The notes below the pieces were generated by a model, which searched no databases, was not told the DNA's origin, and saw only the letters and a program-made list of their open reading frames with translations. A DNA stretch of 64,000 nucleotides from NCBI GenBank assembly GCA_029582155.1, contig CM055898.1:22429339-22493338 (forward strand). The letters run 5' to 3'. The translations under genes and the position numbers were made by a program. This document shows positions 36,301-48,531 of this stretch, piece after piece; within the stretch, counting starts at the first letter, position 1, and every line of letters starts with the position of its first letter. The DNA comes from Panopea generosa (lineage: Eukaryota > Mollusca > Bivalvia > Adapedonta > Hiatellidae).

Positions 36301-38130
36301 TTTCTTTTTTATCTAAAATTCAAGATGGCTGCAAAGTTTAAAAATATCAATAAACAAGAAATGTCACTAGTAAGTGTCGCATGCCCGCCAAATTGTCTGT
36401 GAAAATAACCATATATTTTATAATAGGTAGCGATGTACCCATGAATATCAAGAGTCATGGACTGCCATTTCAGACTTGGCATGCAATTTCATGTTGTTGT
36501 TTTTTTAATTAAAGTGTGACCTTGACCTTTGTGTAACCTTGACCATGACATCTAATGTAAAGGTCTTGGTATTTCTACAGGTAAATGCAGGCAACACATT
36601 ATCATGACATGTTGATCACTTGTATCAGCTATTTCAAAATCCCTCCATGTAAAACAAAGTTACAGACCAGAAATTAAATATCAAATAAACTAACAGTGTG
36701 ACCTTGACCTCTGAGGTAAGGTTCTGGGTATTTAACGCCACACTTCGTCATGTCATGTTGATTAATTGATAAATTGAGCCAAGTGTTTATGAAATACATA
36801 CATGTATGACTCAGTTATAGACTGGACTTTAAATCTCAAACAGACTCAAAGTTGTGTTGAACAAACTCAAAGTGTGACCTTGGCCTTTGAGGTACGGGTC
36901 TAGGTCTTATGTGCAACACATCATCATGTCATCTTGATCACTTGAGCCAAGTTAAAGACAAAGTTACAGACCAAACACAAAATATCAAACAAATTGAAAG
37001 TGTGACCTTGACCTTTAAGGAAAGGTTCTGGGTCTTACACACGACACCTTATCGTATCATGTTGATCAACTCAGCCAAGTTTTTTTGAAATTTATTTATA
37101 TGTGACATAGTTACAGGCCGGACATGAAATCTCAAATAGACTGATAATGTTGTCAAAGTTAAATTGTGACCTTGACCTTTGAAGTGGGAGTCTGGGTGTT
37201 ACCCGCGACACTCGTCATGTTATGTTGATCAGTTGTAGTAAGTATTTATAAAATCGATCTATGCATGACAAAGTTGCAGGCAAGACACAAAATCTCACAC
37301 AGACTCAAAGTGTTGACAAACAAGCTTAACGTGTGACCTTGACCTTTGAGGTACAGTTGTGGGTCTTGCGCGTGACATGTCGTCATGACATGCTGATGCA
37401 TTGAGCAATGTGTTTTTGAAATTTATCCATAGGTGACAAAGTAACAGTCCGGAGATGAAATCTCAAGCAGACTAAAAGTGTCGTCAAAGTTTAATTGTGA
37501 CCTTGACCTTTAAAGTGGGAGTTTGGGTGTTACGCGCGACACGTCATCATGTTATGTTGATCATTTATAGCAAGTATTTATAAAAATTCATCTATGCATG
37601 GCAAAGTTACAGGCCAGACACAAAATCTCACACAGACTCTAAGTGTTGTCAAACAAACTTAAAGTGTGACTTTGACCTTTTAGGTACAGGTGTGGGTCTT
37701 ACGCGCGACATGTCGTCATGTAATGCTGATGAATTGAGTAAAGTGTTTTTGAAATTTATCCATAGGAGACAAAGTAACAGATTGGATACGAAATCTCAAG
37801 CAGACTAGAAGTGTCGTCAAAGTTTAATTGTGACCTTGACCTTTGAAGTGGGAGAATGGGTGTTTCGTGCGACACGTCGTTGTCATTTTGATTTTTAGCA
37901 AGTATTTAAAAAAATCACCTATGCGTGATAAAGTTACAGGCCAGACACGAAATCCCACACAGACTCAAAGTGTTGTCAAACAAACTTAAAGTTTGACCTT
38001 GACCTTTGAGGTATAGGTGTGGGCCTTACTCGCGACATATTGCCATGTTATGTTGATCATTTGTAGCGAGTATTGACCAATTCCATCTGTGCATGACAAA
38101 GTTTTAGGCCGGACACGAAATATCGGACGG
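36300..38130. repeat. ~165-bp tandem element with GTGACCTTGACCTTTGA units, copy 1
   Basis: About ten units at roughly 165-bp spacing, each with GTGACCTTGACCTTTGAGGT (starts near 36520, 36698, 36874, 37002, 37167, 37333, 37497, 37666, 37830 and 37994), then GGGTCTTACGCGCGACA and GACAAAGTTACAGGCC. It starts at an AAATGTCACTAGTAAGTGTC leader and ends at a GGACGGACGGACGCAGGCAT tract. Noncoding; class unassigned. Confidence 0.8.
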
Positions 38131-38529
38131 ACGGACGCAGGCATAAAAAATTAAAAAATCTTCTAGTGAACCGCAAAATATATTTTAAAATGTTTTACTT
38201 AGAAATGATAGCCAAATGTATTTCAATCAGGATTGTACAAATGATGTTTATTAACTGAAAAGTGGCCTGCCCTTGTGGCTCATTTAGGAGACGCCAATGA
38301 ATATAACAGAATCTGATTTCCCTACAAGTCATAGAAGCATTGTTGGGTAAAGGAGATTTAGATCCCAAAATTCTTAATTTTATAGATTATCCCTGTGGGT
38401 GGATGTTTGAAGTTTTGACAAGTCAAAGGGGCTAGGGAATATAGGGACCCTAAAAAGGAACTGAGTTTTACTGAGGGATACAAAAGGAAGTTTTCTTTTT
38501 TTCTCATCCTTTTGTTCAATACCAGTACT

Positions 38530-39340
38530 ATTTTACCCCTGAGCAAAGCTCAAGGTGAGTTATTCTGATTGCCCTGTGCTCGTCGTCTGTCCATGAACTT
38601 GTTGTTGTCTGCACTCCAGCACCTGCATTTTTCATTGCGTCGTCACTAAATTAACATAGAAGTTATATATCCATAATGTCTCGGATAAGTTCTTGAACTG
38701 GCCAAATCAGATAATACATACCAAGAGTTATGGTCCTTGAAACACACCAACTTGCATTATTCAACTTTATGTGCTCTCTAGCACCTGTAATTTTAATTTG
38801 GTCCTTATCAAACGTACACAGTAGTTGTATAACCATATTATCTCAACCAAGATTTTGAACTGACCAAATCGGATAATAAATTATTTTGTGTGTGCTCAAG
38901 CACACTCATTTTTTTTTATCTTAATCATATAACCAAAATATATCGGAAACGTTTTTAACTGGCTAAATCGGATTTTTGTTGGCCTTTGAATCATCAAACA
39001 TTATGCTATTATATCTTATATGCACTTTAGCCCTCGCAGTTCTAATCTTATCTTCACCATTCTTACACAGTAATTATATAACCATACTATCTTAGAAAAG
39101 TGTTAGAGCTGGCCAAATCACATATTTAGTGGTGGAGATGGCACTTGAATTGCCAAAGTTTGCGTTATTTGAAGTTATATGCACTCTAACACCTGCAGTT
39201 TTCTTTTGATATCACCAAACTTACACAGCAGTATCTATAAAATCTCGAGTGGCCAAATTTAAATATCTAAGGTATAGCCTTGCATTATCGAAAATTGCGT
39301 TCTATGGCAAAGATGAGCCCTTTACGGCGAATCTGGACCT
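38530..39340. repeat. ~150-bp degenerate tandem repeat, about five units
   Basis: Units share GnnCTGnAnTTTT, ACACAGTAnTTATATAACCA and GAACTGGCCAAATC, seen near 38660, 38825, 38930, 39070 and 39220. The first unit follows CTGAGCAAAGCTCAAGGTGA. Noncoding; class unknown. Confidence 0.55.
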
Positions 39341-39571
39341 CTTGTTTAATTTGTGATTTGAAGGAATTTCTTGTGATAGCATCATCCTATAAGAAGGACT
39401 GAATTTCCATAAAGTGCCAGAAAGATCCCCAAAAGGGTTGATATTGTAACAGTTCAAAGATCTTCCTCTCATGAAATGACAGATCAGATGTGTTCCTTTA
39501 TAATATAAATTATCCTTACATCTGCAAAGGATTAAGGTTTCTACAAATCAAGAGGTTGCGATCTATAAGGA

Positions 39572-41080
39572 CCATGTAAGGTCACCTGTAGGAAAAAGTT
39601 CGGGTGGAATTCGCCTGGACAAATGACTGAAAGTCCAGGCGGACATTTAGAGTAGATAAATGCAGTAAAACTGAAACGGTATGCTATTCTTAGTAACATT
39701 TTTGGGCGAAATATTTGAATTAGGCCAGGTCATGTGACATTGTCCTGGCGGACAAAAAATCCAGGCAAGCATAAAAAATTTGAGATGGGAAAGTGTATAA
39801 TATATCAAGGCGGACATCGCAAATGGCCGGGCGGACGTCCAAAATATCCGGGCAGACATCCCAAATGTCCGGGTTGACATCTCATATGTCCAGACTTATG
39901 TCCAAAATGCCTGGCGAACTTCCCAAATGTCTGGCGGACTTCCCAAATGTCTGGTCTGACATGAATTATATAAGCAGAAATGTGTCTGTGGAAAAGAATA
40001 CCCCCGCTGTAGGCTTCGATACATGTACGGGTACACTTTGGGTACTTTCCTTTTTTTACCAATTCCTTGAATGAACCAGATAATGCGAATGGTGTGTGCA
40101 ACCTATTCATACCATTACTTTCTAGTAACTGTTATAAGCTATGATGGTGTGTCTATGACCTAAGGATCTGCAACTATGAAGAACTATCTGAGAAACCTTT
40201 ATAATGTCTAAGTTAGCAATATCATCAATTTTTGTTCTACAGTTATTTGTTTCGTTTCATTTATTTATTAATTATTAATTGATTTTTTGAGTCAATATGT
40301 TAAGGTCGGAGTTCAAAATTTGCATCATAGATTAAGATTGAGTTATATCTTTTTGTTAAAGGTTGATTTTCTAATAATATTATAGCTACCCTGATGATAA
40401 TCTTTTTTGAAGAATATATGTAATTATATTCATAATTTATCAGATATTTTATACAGATGTAAATATGAAAATAAATTATACACTTACCATAAACGTTCAC
40501 AAAACAATTAGGATTTTCTTGTTTCCTTTCCAGAATATGTAATTCTATATTCCTTAACGCTTAATTATGTCATATTATGATTATCAAGTTTTTGTAATTT
40601 TTCCTAATATACTCATTAAAACTTATAAATATCTCCAAAACAAAATACTATTGCAAGAAACATGTCTTCTCTATAGTATACCGAACCGTTGAATTGAAGA
40701 TTTGAATTCTCAGAAAAATATACGGTAGGTCAACAGATGACTTAATGATAAGGTACATGTCAGAGAGTGATCAAATTATACAAGTATGAAATGTCCAGGC
40801 AGAAAGCAGATACCATACTAAATTTTTAGAAGTACAATTTTTCCGTCTAAACAAATTTCTAAGAATGAACATTCTGTGAAAATATTTTTGTTCAGGCAGG
40901 CAAAACAAAATATCCTAGTGATCGCGGTAGGCAGACAAACACATATATGTCCACCTTGAAGATTAAAGAAATGTCCATGTCCGCCTGTGTTTTGAGCAGA
41001 TTTTCGCCTGGATTTCGCTCATATTACGTCCGGAATTCACCTGGAATTTTTGTACTGGGTCAGACTTCAATTTTACATGG
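39572..41080. mobile_element. Candidate inverted-repeat DNA element (~1.5 kb)
   Basis: The outer CCATGTAA (39572) and TTACATGG (41073-41080) are inverted. Just inside, GGGTGGAATTCGCCTGGAC opposes CGTCCGGAATTCACCTGG. The interior has no coding frame and includes a ~24-bp array at 39800-39965. The inverted repeats are gapped and no target duplication was found. Confidence 0.38.
39800..39965. repeat. ~24-bp minisatellite (GGCGGACATCCCAAATGTCC)
   Basis: About seven diverged copies of a GGACnTCCCAAATGTCnGG unit inside the candidate element at 39572-41080. Confidence 0.75.
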
Positions 41081-42180
41081 GTAAAAAGGGAAGTTTTTTT
41101 TTCTCACCAATCTGTACAAAAAAGCTCAATTTGAGATCTAAAGCATTTGCCCGGCCACATCATAGGAAATCTTAACAATCGCTACGAGTAGAGGATTAAA
41201 ATTCAGACAAATTATGGGATCCAGGGATTACACGGGCCTGTATTTAGGGGACGTTGACTTTCACATAGGTATTTTATAGGGAAAACGAAAATTTCATAGT
41301 AATAACTTTTTGTTCAGAAAGAGTGTAGCAGGGGGTATTTGTCATAGGGGACTAAGACGCCAACCCACACATCCTCAATTGTAAAACTTCAAGTACTCTA
41401 GCCACCATGCACCAGTAGATGGTCTTCAGGCCCTCTGGGTAAGGCTGAACCTATGTAAATTGTCTTAACATTGCTTGTTGCTTTACAATAAAGCAATATC
41501 CGCATTTGATTCCAAGGAATTGTCTTTATTGTGTAATGCTGATCTAAAAATATCACATTAGAAATAACAGAGTACCTGAATTTAATAATTATTGCTTGAG
41601 TTATTAATATAACAATAACCAGGGACTTGCATTATTCAGGTAATCTCTATATATGTTATTCAACAGGAAATTGGCCATGATAGGAACATAGACTCATTGA
41701 ATTAACACATATAATTTCAGAATAATTGATTATCAGCAAGTATTGAATGCGGTTGGCCGTAATGTATTTATTGTTGTATATTTAACGAGATTAATGTTAG
41801 GTGTGAATACCTCCAAGTGCCTGGGAACAACTCTTAGTGGACTGTGTTTAACGCATGTATCGTGTAAAAATTTCTGTATAAAGGTCACAGCTAATATCAG
41901 AGTGCATTAAAAATATTAGTATACTGACTTGGAAAATCATCAAAGGCAATATGATCAAATAAACTTTATGTTTCCCATCAAATATTGAATATAAATAACC
42001 CACATTAAAATAACCTTTCTATCTAAATCTGAGGTTCTATTGGGTGTCGGATAAAATCACTTAGTGTGAAATAAAAACAGGTTTTTATACAACATTTTAA
42101 CTGTTTAGATTTGAAATTATGTAATCCAATTAATTGTAATTTATCAATTACTACTAGAGCAGCTCTAGGAAATAAAAATA
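41081..42180. other. Noncoding, nothing recognised
   Basis: AT-rich sequence with no open frame of note, no RNA gene and no clear repeat structure. Confidence 0.5.
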
Positions 42181-42234
42181 GAGGTCCAGCAGATAACTAT
42201 TTAATAAAAAACCCAACAACAATGCCTGTTATTT

Positions 42235-42430
42235 ACAAATAGTTCAAAAGGTTACTTTTTATTAACAGTTTAAAAAATAAATAGGTTAATATTTCAAAAG
42301 GTGGGTGTTTATCAATAGTAAAAAAAGGTACCTGTTAATAAGAAAAAAAGGTACCTGTTTATCAAATATTTAAAAGGTATTTGTTTATTAAAGTAAACAA
42401 TATACATGTTTATTAAAAGTAAATCAAAGT
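42235..42430. repeat. ~28-bp degenerate tandem array (GGTACCTGTTTATCAA)
   Basis: Six to seven copies of AAAAGGTACCTGTTTATCAA variants. The same motif reappears as about three copies at 61645-61715. Confidence 0.7.
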
Positions 42431-44060
42431 ACTGACAGTACTGCAATGCGGATGAACGTAATAGTACATGCAGGGACACATGATTTGTTTTAGAAAATGC
42501 GAAGGTTAAACATTGAACATATTGGTGAACTGAGATGGTGTTGTTGGTAAATGCTGTCGCAATTAGTGCTATTGAATATAAAACAACAAAATGCGGTGTA
42601 AAGAAACATGTTTTTATTTCAAATATAATGCATCAAGAGTAATATGATAATGCCAAAAGTCTTAATACCGGGTTGGTATAAAAACAAAATATATTTAAAC
42701 AAAATAAATTCAAATCCTAGACGAACAAAAACTCTAACGTAAGGCTCTTGAGCCCAATGTATGAAAAATGAGGTTGCTTAGATTGCTATATACATTGTTT
42801 GGATTATATGATATGAATGTGTTTATTAAGTTAGTTACTGTAACTTAAGTAGTTTGTTCTGAAAGAGTTGAAACTTTTAACAGGAGGAGAGAACAACGAA
42901 GCTCCTAATATCTTGCATGGTTTCCCATTCTGAAGAATATATGACAATGACGTATAATTGTAACTGTTGTAAAACAAAGTAAAGAGGTCAAAAACTATTA
43001 TGGATAGCATACAGAACACAAATGTATTGATCATTTCTCACAGACTCCTAAACTTAACAACTATTAAGGTATTTATCAAACTATGTAGACCATTTCCAAG
43101 TACACTTCAAAAATAATTAATAATTCTAGGACTATTCAAAACACATGTATTCCAAAATGTGCTGAAATTGATACAGAAACTCAGTGGGCAATGACAATAT
43201 TTCAAAAATGATGGCATGGTACGAAAGTGGTCAAAATATTTTATTTTTGACAAATCAATGGTCAATAACTTTGCCAGTTATGGACAACCACAACACGGGC
43301 AGTTATGGACAAATAAACTATTGTTCAGATCAGATAAAAAATAGGGTACTTCAGTTGTAGCAACTGAAATATGGACACCAGGAGGGACAGACTGACAGAC
43401 AAACTGCCACAACATAAACTGTCCTGGCAATTCATGTCAGTAGACATAGAAACATGTCATGATGTGTCTTAAATGCATCCATATTTTTACAATGGAACTG
43501 AAACATTTCCAAAATATCTGAATGAATAGGGTTTTACGGCGTACTAACATATTATAGGTTATTCGATGCCAACAGGAAGGAAGATTCCTGGTTCACTCTA
43601 CATGTACAAAAACAATAAATTAACATACAGATTCAAAAAAAAAAATACACCAACAAATGAATATGCAGAATGAACCTAGAACCTTGATACCTGCAGAAAT
43701 GCAGAGTTACAGCAAATTCTATCATATTACTCATATTGTCGCTTCTTACAACAGTGGTCCTATTCTTGCCATCACTCATACCACACGGTCTACTAGTGAT
43801 GTGCCAATTAATGATCGATAATTATTTATCAACTACTTGTCGGATTCTTTGTTCATTAAAGAAATTGTATAATCGATTATAATCCAAAATGTTGGTGTTT
43901 TGTTCAATTGACTTATAATGTAATATTAGACTTAACTGGTATTATTCTCAGTTTGTATTATAAATAACAGGAATTTTGTGAATAAAAGACTATTAGAATA
44001 TATATAATTAACCACAATAAATTTGAGTATAACATCTCGTCTCTTCATGCATAAAAAAAC
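42431..44060. other. Noncoding, nothing recognised
   Basis: No gene, RNA or repeat that I can support. Short open frames here lack any recognisable protein signature. Confidence 0.5.
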
Positions 44061-44069
44061 AGCAAAATA

Positions 44070-45357
44070 AACAAGAGGCTCATAATGCCTTATCGCTCTA
44101 CTGGCTTTTTTGTCATTTTGATTTTTTTTAAAAATTCATGAAAGACCTCAGATACAATTTTCATGTATATATATATATATATACAGGAAATGTCACTGGT
44201 AAGTGTCCCATGCCCCCTAAATGGTCGTTGAAAACTAACAAAATAATTATGTTATAATAGGTTGCAATGTATCCATGAATATGAAGAGTAATAGACTGAT
44301 GTTTCAAACTAGACATGCAATTTCATGCTTTTTTTACATTAAAGCGTGACCTTGACCTTTGCAAAAACCTGACCTTGACATTAGATGTAATGGTCTGGGT
44401 ATTTCAACAGTTAATTGCTGCTGAAACATCATCACGACATGGTGATCACTTGTCTCAAGCTATTTAAAATCCCTAAATGTAAGACAAAATTACAGATCAA
44501 TTGTTGATAAATTGAGCCAAGTGTTTCCGAAATCTCGAACAGATTTAAAGTGTTGTCGTACATACTAAAAGTGTGACCTTGACCTTTGAGGTAAGGGTCT
44601 ATGTCTTACTTATGACACGTCGTCAGGTCATCTAGATCAATTGAGCCAAGTTAAAGGCAAAGTCACAGACCAGACACACAATACCAAACAAATTGAAAGT
44701 GTGACCTTGATCTTTGAGGAAAGGTTCTGGGTCTTACATGCGACACTTAATTATGTCATGTTGATCAACTGAGCCAAGTGTTTTTAAAATTTATCCATAG
44801 ATTACACACCAGACAAGAAATGTCAAAATGACTGAAAGTGTTGTCAAACTCAAATTGTGACCTTGACCTTTGAGGTACGGGTATGGGTATTACTTACAAC
44901 ATGTCGTCATGTTATGTTGATAATTTGTAGTAAATATTTATAAAATCCATCTTTGCATAACAAAGTTACAGGCTGGACACAAAATCTCACACAAACTAAG
45001 TGTTGTCAAACAAACTAAAAAATGACCTTGACCTTTTAGTTACCTTTTAGTGTGGATCTTACTCGCGACACGCTGTCATGTTATGTTGATCATTTGTAGC
45101 AAGTATCATTAAAATCCATCTATGCATGACAAAATTAGGACACGAAATCTCACAGACTAAGTGAATTCAAACAGACTCAAATTGTGACCTTGACCTTGTG
45201 GTACGGGTGTGGCAATTATTCGCGACTTTATCATGATATACTGATCATTTGTACCAAGTATCAACAAAATCCATCTATGCATGACGATACAGGCCGGAAA
45301 TAAAATACCATATGGAATGGACAGACGCTGCGATTACTGTATGCCACCCAAAAAATT
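44070..45357. repeat. GTGACCTTGACCTTTGA element, copy 2
   Basis: The same element as 36300-38130 in the same orientation: leader GGAAATGTCACTGGTAAGTG, then units near 44345, 44571, 44700, 44857, 45018 and 45188, ending at a GGAATGGACAGACGCTGCG tract. It has fewer units (about six). Confidence 0.8.
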
Positions 45358-45372
45358 GGGGGGGGGGGGGGG
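45358..45372. repeat. Poly(G) run of 15
   Basis: Fifteen consecutive G on the + strand at the end of the repeat element; stands out in AT-rich DNA. Confidence 0.9.
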
Positions 45373-45454
45373 ATTGTTGTCCCCTGCAGAAGGTTTATGT
45401 AACTGAAAGCGCTCAAGAAATCTGAGGTAGCATTGTTAAGGTTATATTATTTCC

Positions 45455-45486
45455 ATATATATATATACACACACACACACACACCT
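45455..45486. repeat. (TA)n(CA)n compound microsatellite
   Basis: An AT dinucleotide run continuing into about nine AC dinucleotides. Confidence 0.9.
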
Positions 45487-46889
45487 TCTTCAGAGGCTGA
45501 CAAAAAGACAAATACAAAAATGAATCATGAGAAAGATTAAATGATGCAGGTTTAAATGAAAACAATATAAATATTATGTTATAATGTACAGGAACATTAG
45601 GATTTATGAATGGAATGGTAAAGTAGCTTAGCCGACCAAGTCTGTAACGTCCGACGTTCAGCGGTTCTCAGGTCCAGTGTTGAAACAATATATGAGAGTA
45701 ACTAAAATATATATATTCAAATTTTCCCAATTTTACCCCCCACCCCAACCCCCCGCTATCGAAAAAAAAATTACAAAAATATCTCAAGGTGTTATATATG
45801 TTATCCCTTTACTCCATAGATACGCCTTTTCCCGCAGCTTTCAATATTAGAGGTGTCCAAAGGCATCTATATGAAGTAAAGGGTTAAAAGGCAAAATTAT
45901 GCTTTTTTTGGATAATTTACAGACCATCACTCTAGCTGTTATTGACCAGTGTGACTAAATCCAGGTCCCAGTTTCACTAAACATCTTAATTGACAGTTTA
46001 TTAACTCTGGGCGGAGCTACAATGAAAGCCCGAGATGATTGATGTTTGAAAGCCCATCCGCTGCCAAGGCCGTTTCTAAGCATAACTTGCGTTTTGTAGT
46101 TTGTACACGACTCATTCAGAATTGAATCATTCCTCCGTCAAAAAGGGTGGAGTCTGTGCAATGTCATTCACGCATACGCAGTGATGACTGAACACTAATT
46201 AATAATATCAAACTTCTTAATAAAAATATTTTGTAGGCTGTTTTAACAAATAAGAGCAACAAAATTTTGAAAATTTAAGTGATTCCATAGGTTATCAAAT
46301 GAGGTTAAACACAAAGTGTTTTTTCCTGTTTTGAATTTTCAGGACTTATTTTCTGCCCTGTTCAAAATATCCTGAATATAAGTACAATGTATTTAAGAAA
46401 CCTATATATAACAGACAGCCATGTAAATAACTATAAAAAAACATAATCTGATAAGTTTGACATGTGAAATGACTGTTGTGCTTGAATATTAACTTCATAA
46501 ATGAACCATGATTATACATTATGGGGATTCCTTTCAATTCTTTAGGAATCTTCATTTTCGTGATTCAATGATCTTCCTATCATTTACTGAGCATTAGATA
46601 TGGTCGATTCTTTTTTAAATGTTGCTGTTTTTTTTAGTGTTTTTTTTTTAAATTTCAATAACTTTTGTCGACTCTGTCAAAAATGTACCAAGTAGACGTC
46701 CAAAATATCCAGCTAATATATATGTTTTTAAGAAACCTTTTTTACTTTGACTAGTATTATGCCATTTCTTGCACATTATAGATCAAAGTACCTCAAAAGG
46801 ACTAAAAATGACAAGAAACAAATGTCCTATAAAGTAATTTAAAGTAAGTTTCAAGATTTAAATCAATTAATGTTGATTGTGTTGAAAAG
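45487..46889. other. Noncoding; one half of a diverged duplication
   Basis: No gene recognised. Segment 46410-46515 (CAGCCATGTAAAT, CTTGAATATTAACTTCATAA, ATGAACCA) is a diverged direct copy of 47345-47465, so the two flank the 125-bp array. Confidence 0.5.
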
Positions 46890-47255
46890 ATTACATATTA
46901 AGAACAAAACATAGACTAGAATAAGTAATAACGGTTTGTAGTGTAAATGCATATGAAATATCAAAATATATACAAACATGACAAAATGGTAGAAATAATG
47001 ATATTGATAATCATTACATGTTAAGAACAAAATGTAGACTAGAATAAGTAAGAACAGTTTCTAGTGTATACGCATATCAAAAATAACAAAATATATACAA
47101 ACATGACAAAATGGTAGAAATAATAACATTGATAATGATTACATGTTAAGAACAAAATGTAGACTAGAATAATTAAAAACAGTTTCTAGTGAATATGCAT
47201 ATCAAAAATAACAAAATATATACAAACATGACAAAATGGTAGAAATAATGACATT
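46890..47255. repeat. 125-bp tandem repeat, three copies
   Basis: ACAAAATGGTAGAAATAATG occurs at 46981, 47106 and 47231, exactly 125 bp apart; units also share AGACTAGAATAAGTAA. Confidence 0.93.
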
Positions 47256-47514
47256 GACAAGTTTTAAAGCGTAGCTACAAGCTTTCAGAGCAGGAGTTAG
47301 GAAGTTAATTGAGCTGTTCTTGGATTTTCTTTTTAATACATCACACACAGCCATGTAAATTTTTTATATACAAAATATGCGATCTGATAAAAAGTTTGAA
47401 CATATAAATATAATTCTTTACTGACATTCTTTTTCTTGAATATTAATGTCATGAATGAACCAAAGATACAAACTGACAAAAGAAATGTACTAAAAGCTTT
47501 TGATATATATATTT

Positions 47515-48413
47515 ACATCGAGCAGGGCTTCTAAAATCTTAAGTCTGACCGGACATTATCCGGATTTAACAATTCATGTCCAAAAATTAATTTTATATTA
47601 TGATAAAAAATGGTCATTAATTTTAAAGGAACTAGTATAAAGGTCTGAAAATTGTGACAACAACCATAATCTTGGCCTTAATGACCTGTTGATAGTGTGA
47701 AAAATACCTCTGGGCACAGTTATGCTCACCAATTCCTTTGTGTGTAAATAAGCCTGTCGCCTGCTGTGATTTGGAAGAGTCGATGACCGATTTTAGGGAA
47801 ATATCTTGAAAGAATCTATCGAGGCATCCTTTTGATGCGTAATCATTGACCAGTATTAAAGAAACCATGTGACCTGTTATGTCATCAATCACTTGGCCTT
47901 ATGACTTGTTTTTTTAATTGATGGAAAATACTATTATTACTCAATTTATATATAAACTCGTATAAAAATGTCAGGTTATTAATTTTCTTTTCAATGAAAT
48001 AATATTAAATAGAAAAATCTAACTAATGTTGATTTAATCGCTCCTTTTCGTAAAAAAAAAACATTTTCGCTATTTAGGGTAACTGGATTTCCGGTTATAC
48101 GATACACACAAATTTAATTTGAGTCAGAACGAATTCTTCATTTATTAAAGCGAAAACATCATGTCAGTCATTAAAAAGTAAACAATTGTGATAAAGCAAG
48201 TTCTACATAATAACACAATACAAAAACATACTTGATATAGTTCTCTAATTAATAATGTGAGAAAATGCATTAACATTATGGTGGACATGTTGGGTGGGGT
48301 ATGTTTACATGTACGTTGGTTTTAGTGATTTTTCGAGATATGTGCGATTGTTACGGTAGTAAAAAAAAAATGACCGGTTTGCATTTTGGAATTTTAGAAG
48401 CCCTGACATCGAA
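47515..48413. mobile_element. Non-autonomous hAT element with 8-bp target duplication
   Basis: The element proper is 47523-48405 (883 bp). The left end CAGGGCTTCTAAAATC and the right end ATTTTAGAAGCCCTG are terminal inverted repeats starting CAGGG, typical of the hAT superfamily. They are flanked by ACATCGAG (47515-47522) and ACATCGAA (48406-48413), an 8-bp target duplication with one mismatch. The interior has only an 86-codon minus frame with no transposase signature, so it must be moved in trans. Confidence 0.85.
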
Positions 48414-48531
48414 ATGTAAGTACAAACGTGTCTGTTCATATAAATAAATGGAATGAAACTGTTACTTTAATAAAAGAGAGGCAAGGGCCATAATGTGCTA
48501 TTTTATATCTTTTGTCTTTCGGAAAAGGCAT

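Noticed and set aside
39793..40110. Overlapping frames of 93 and 101 codons on opposite strands
   Set aside because: They cover the 24-bp GGACATCC array; repeat-driven.
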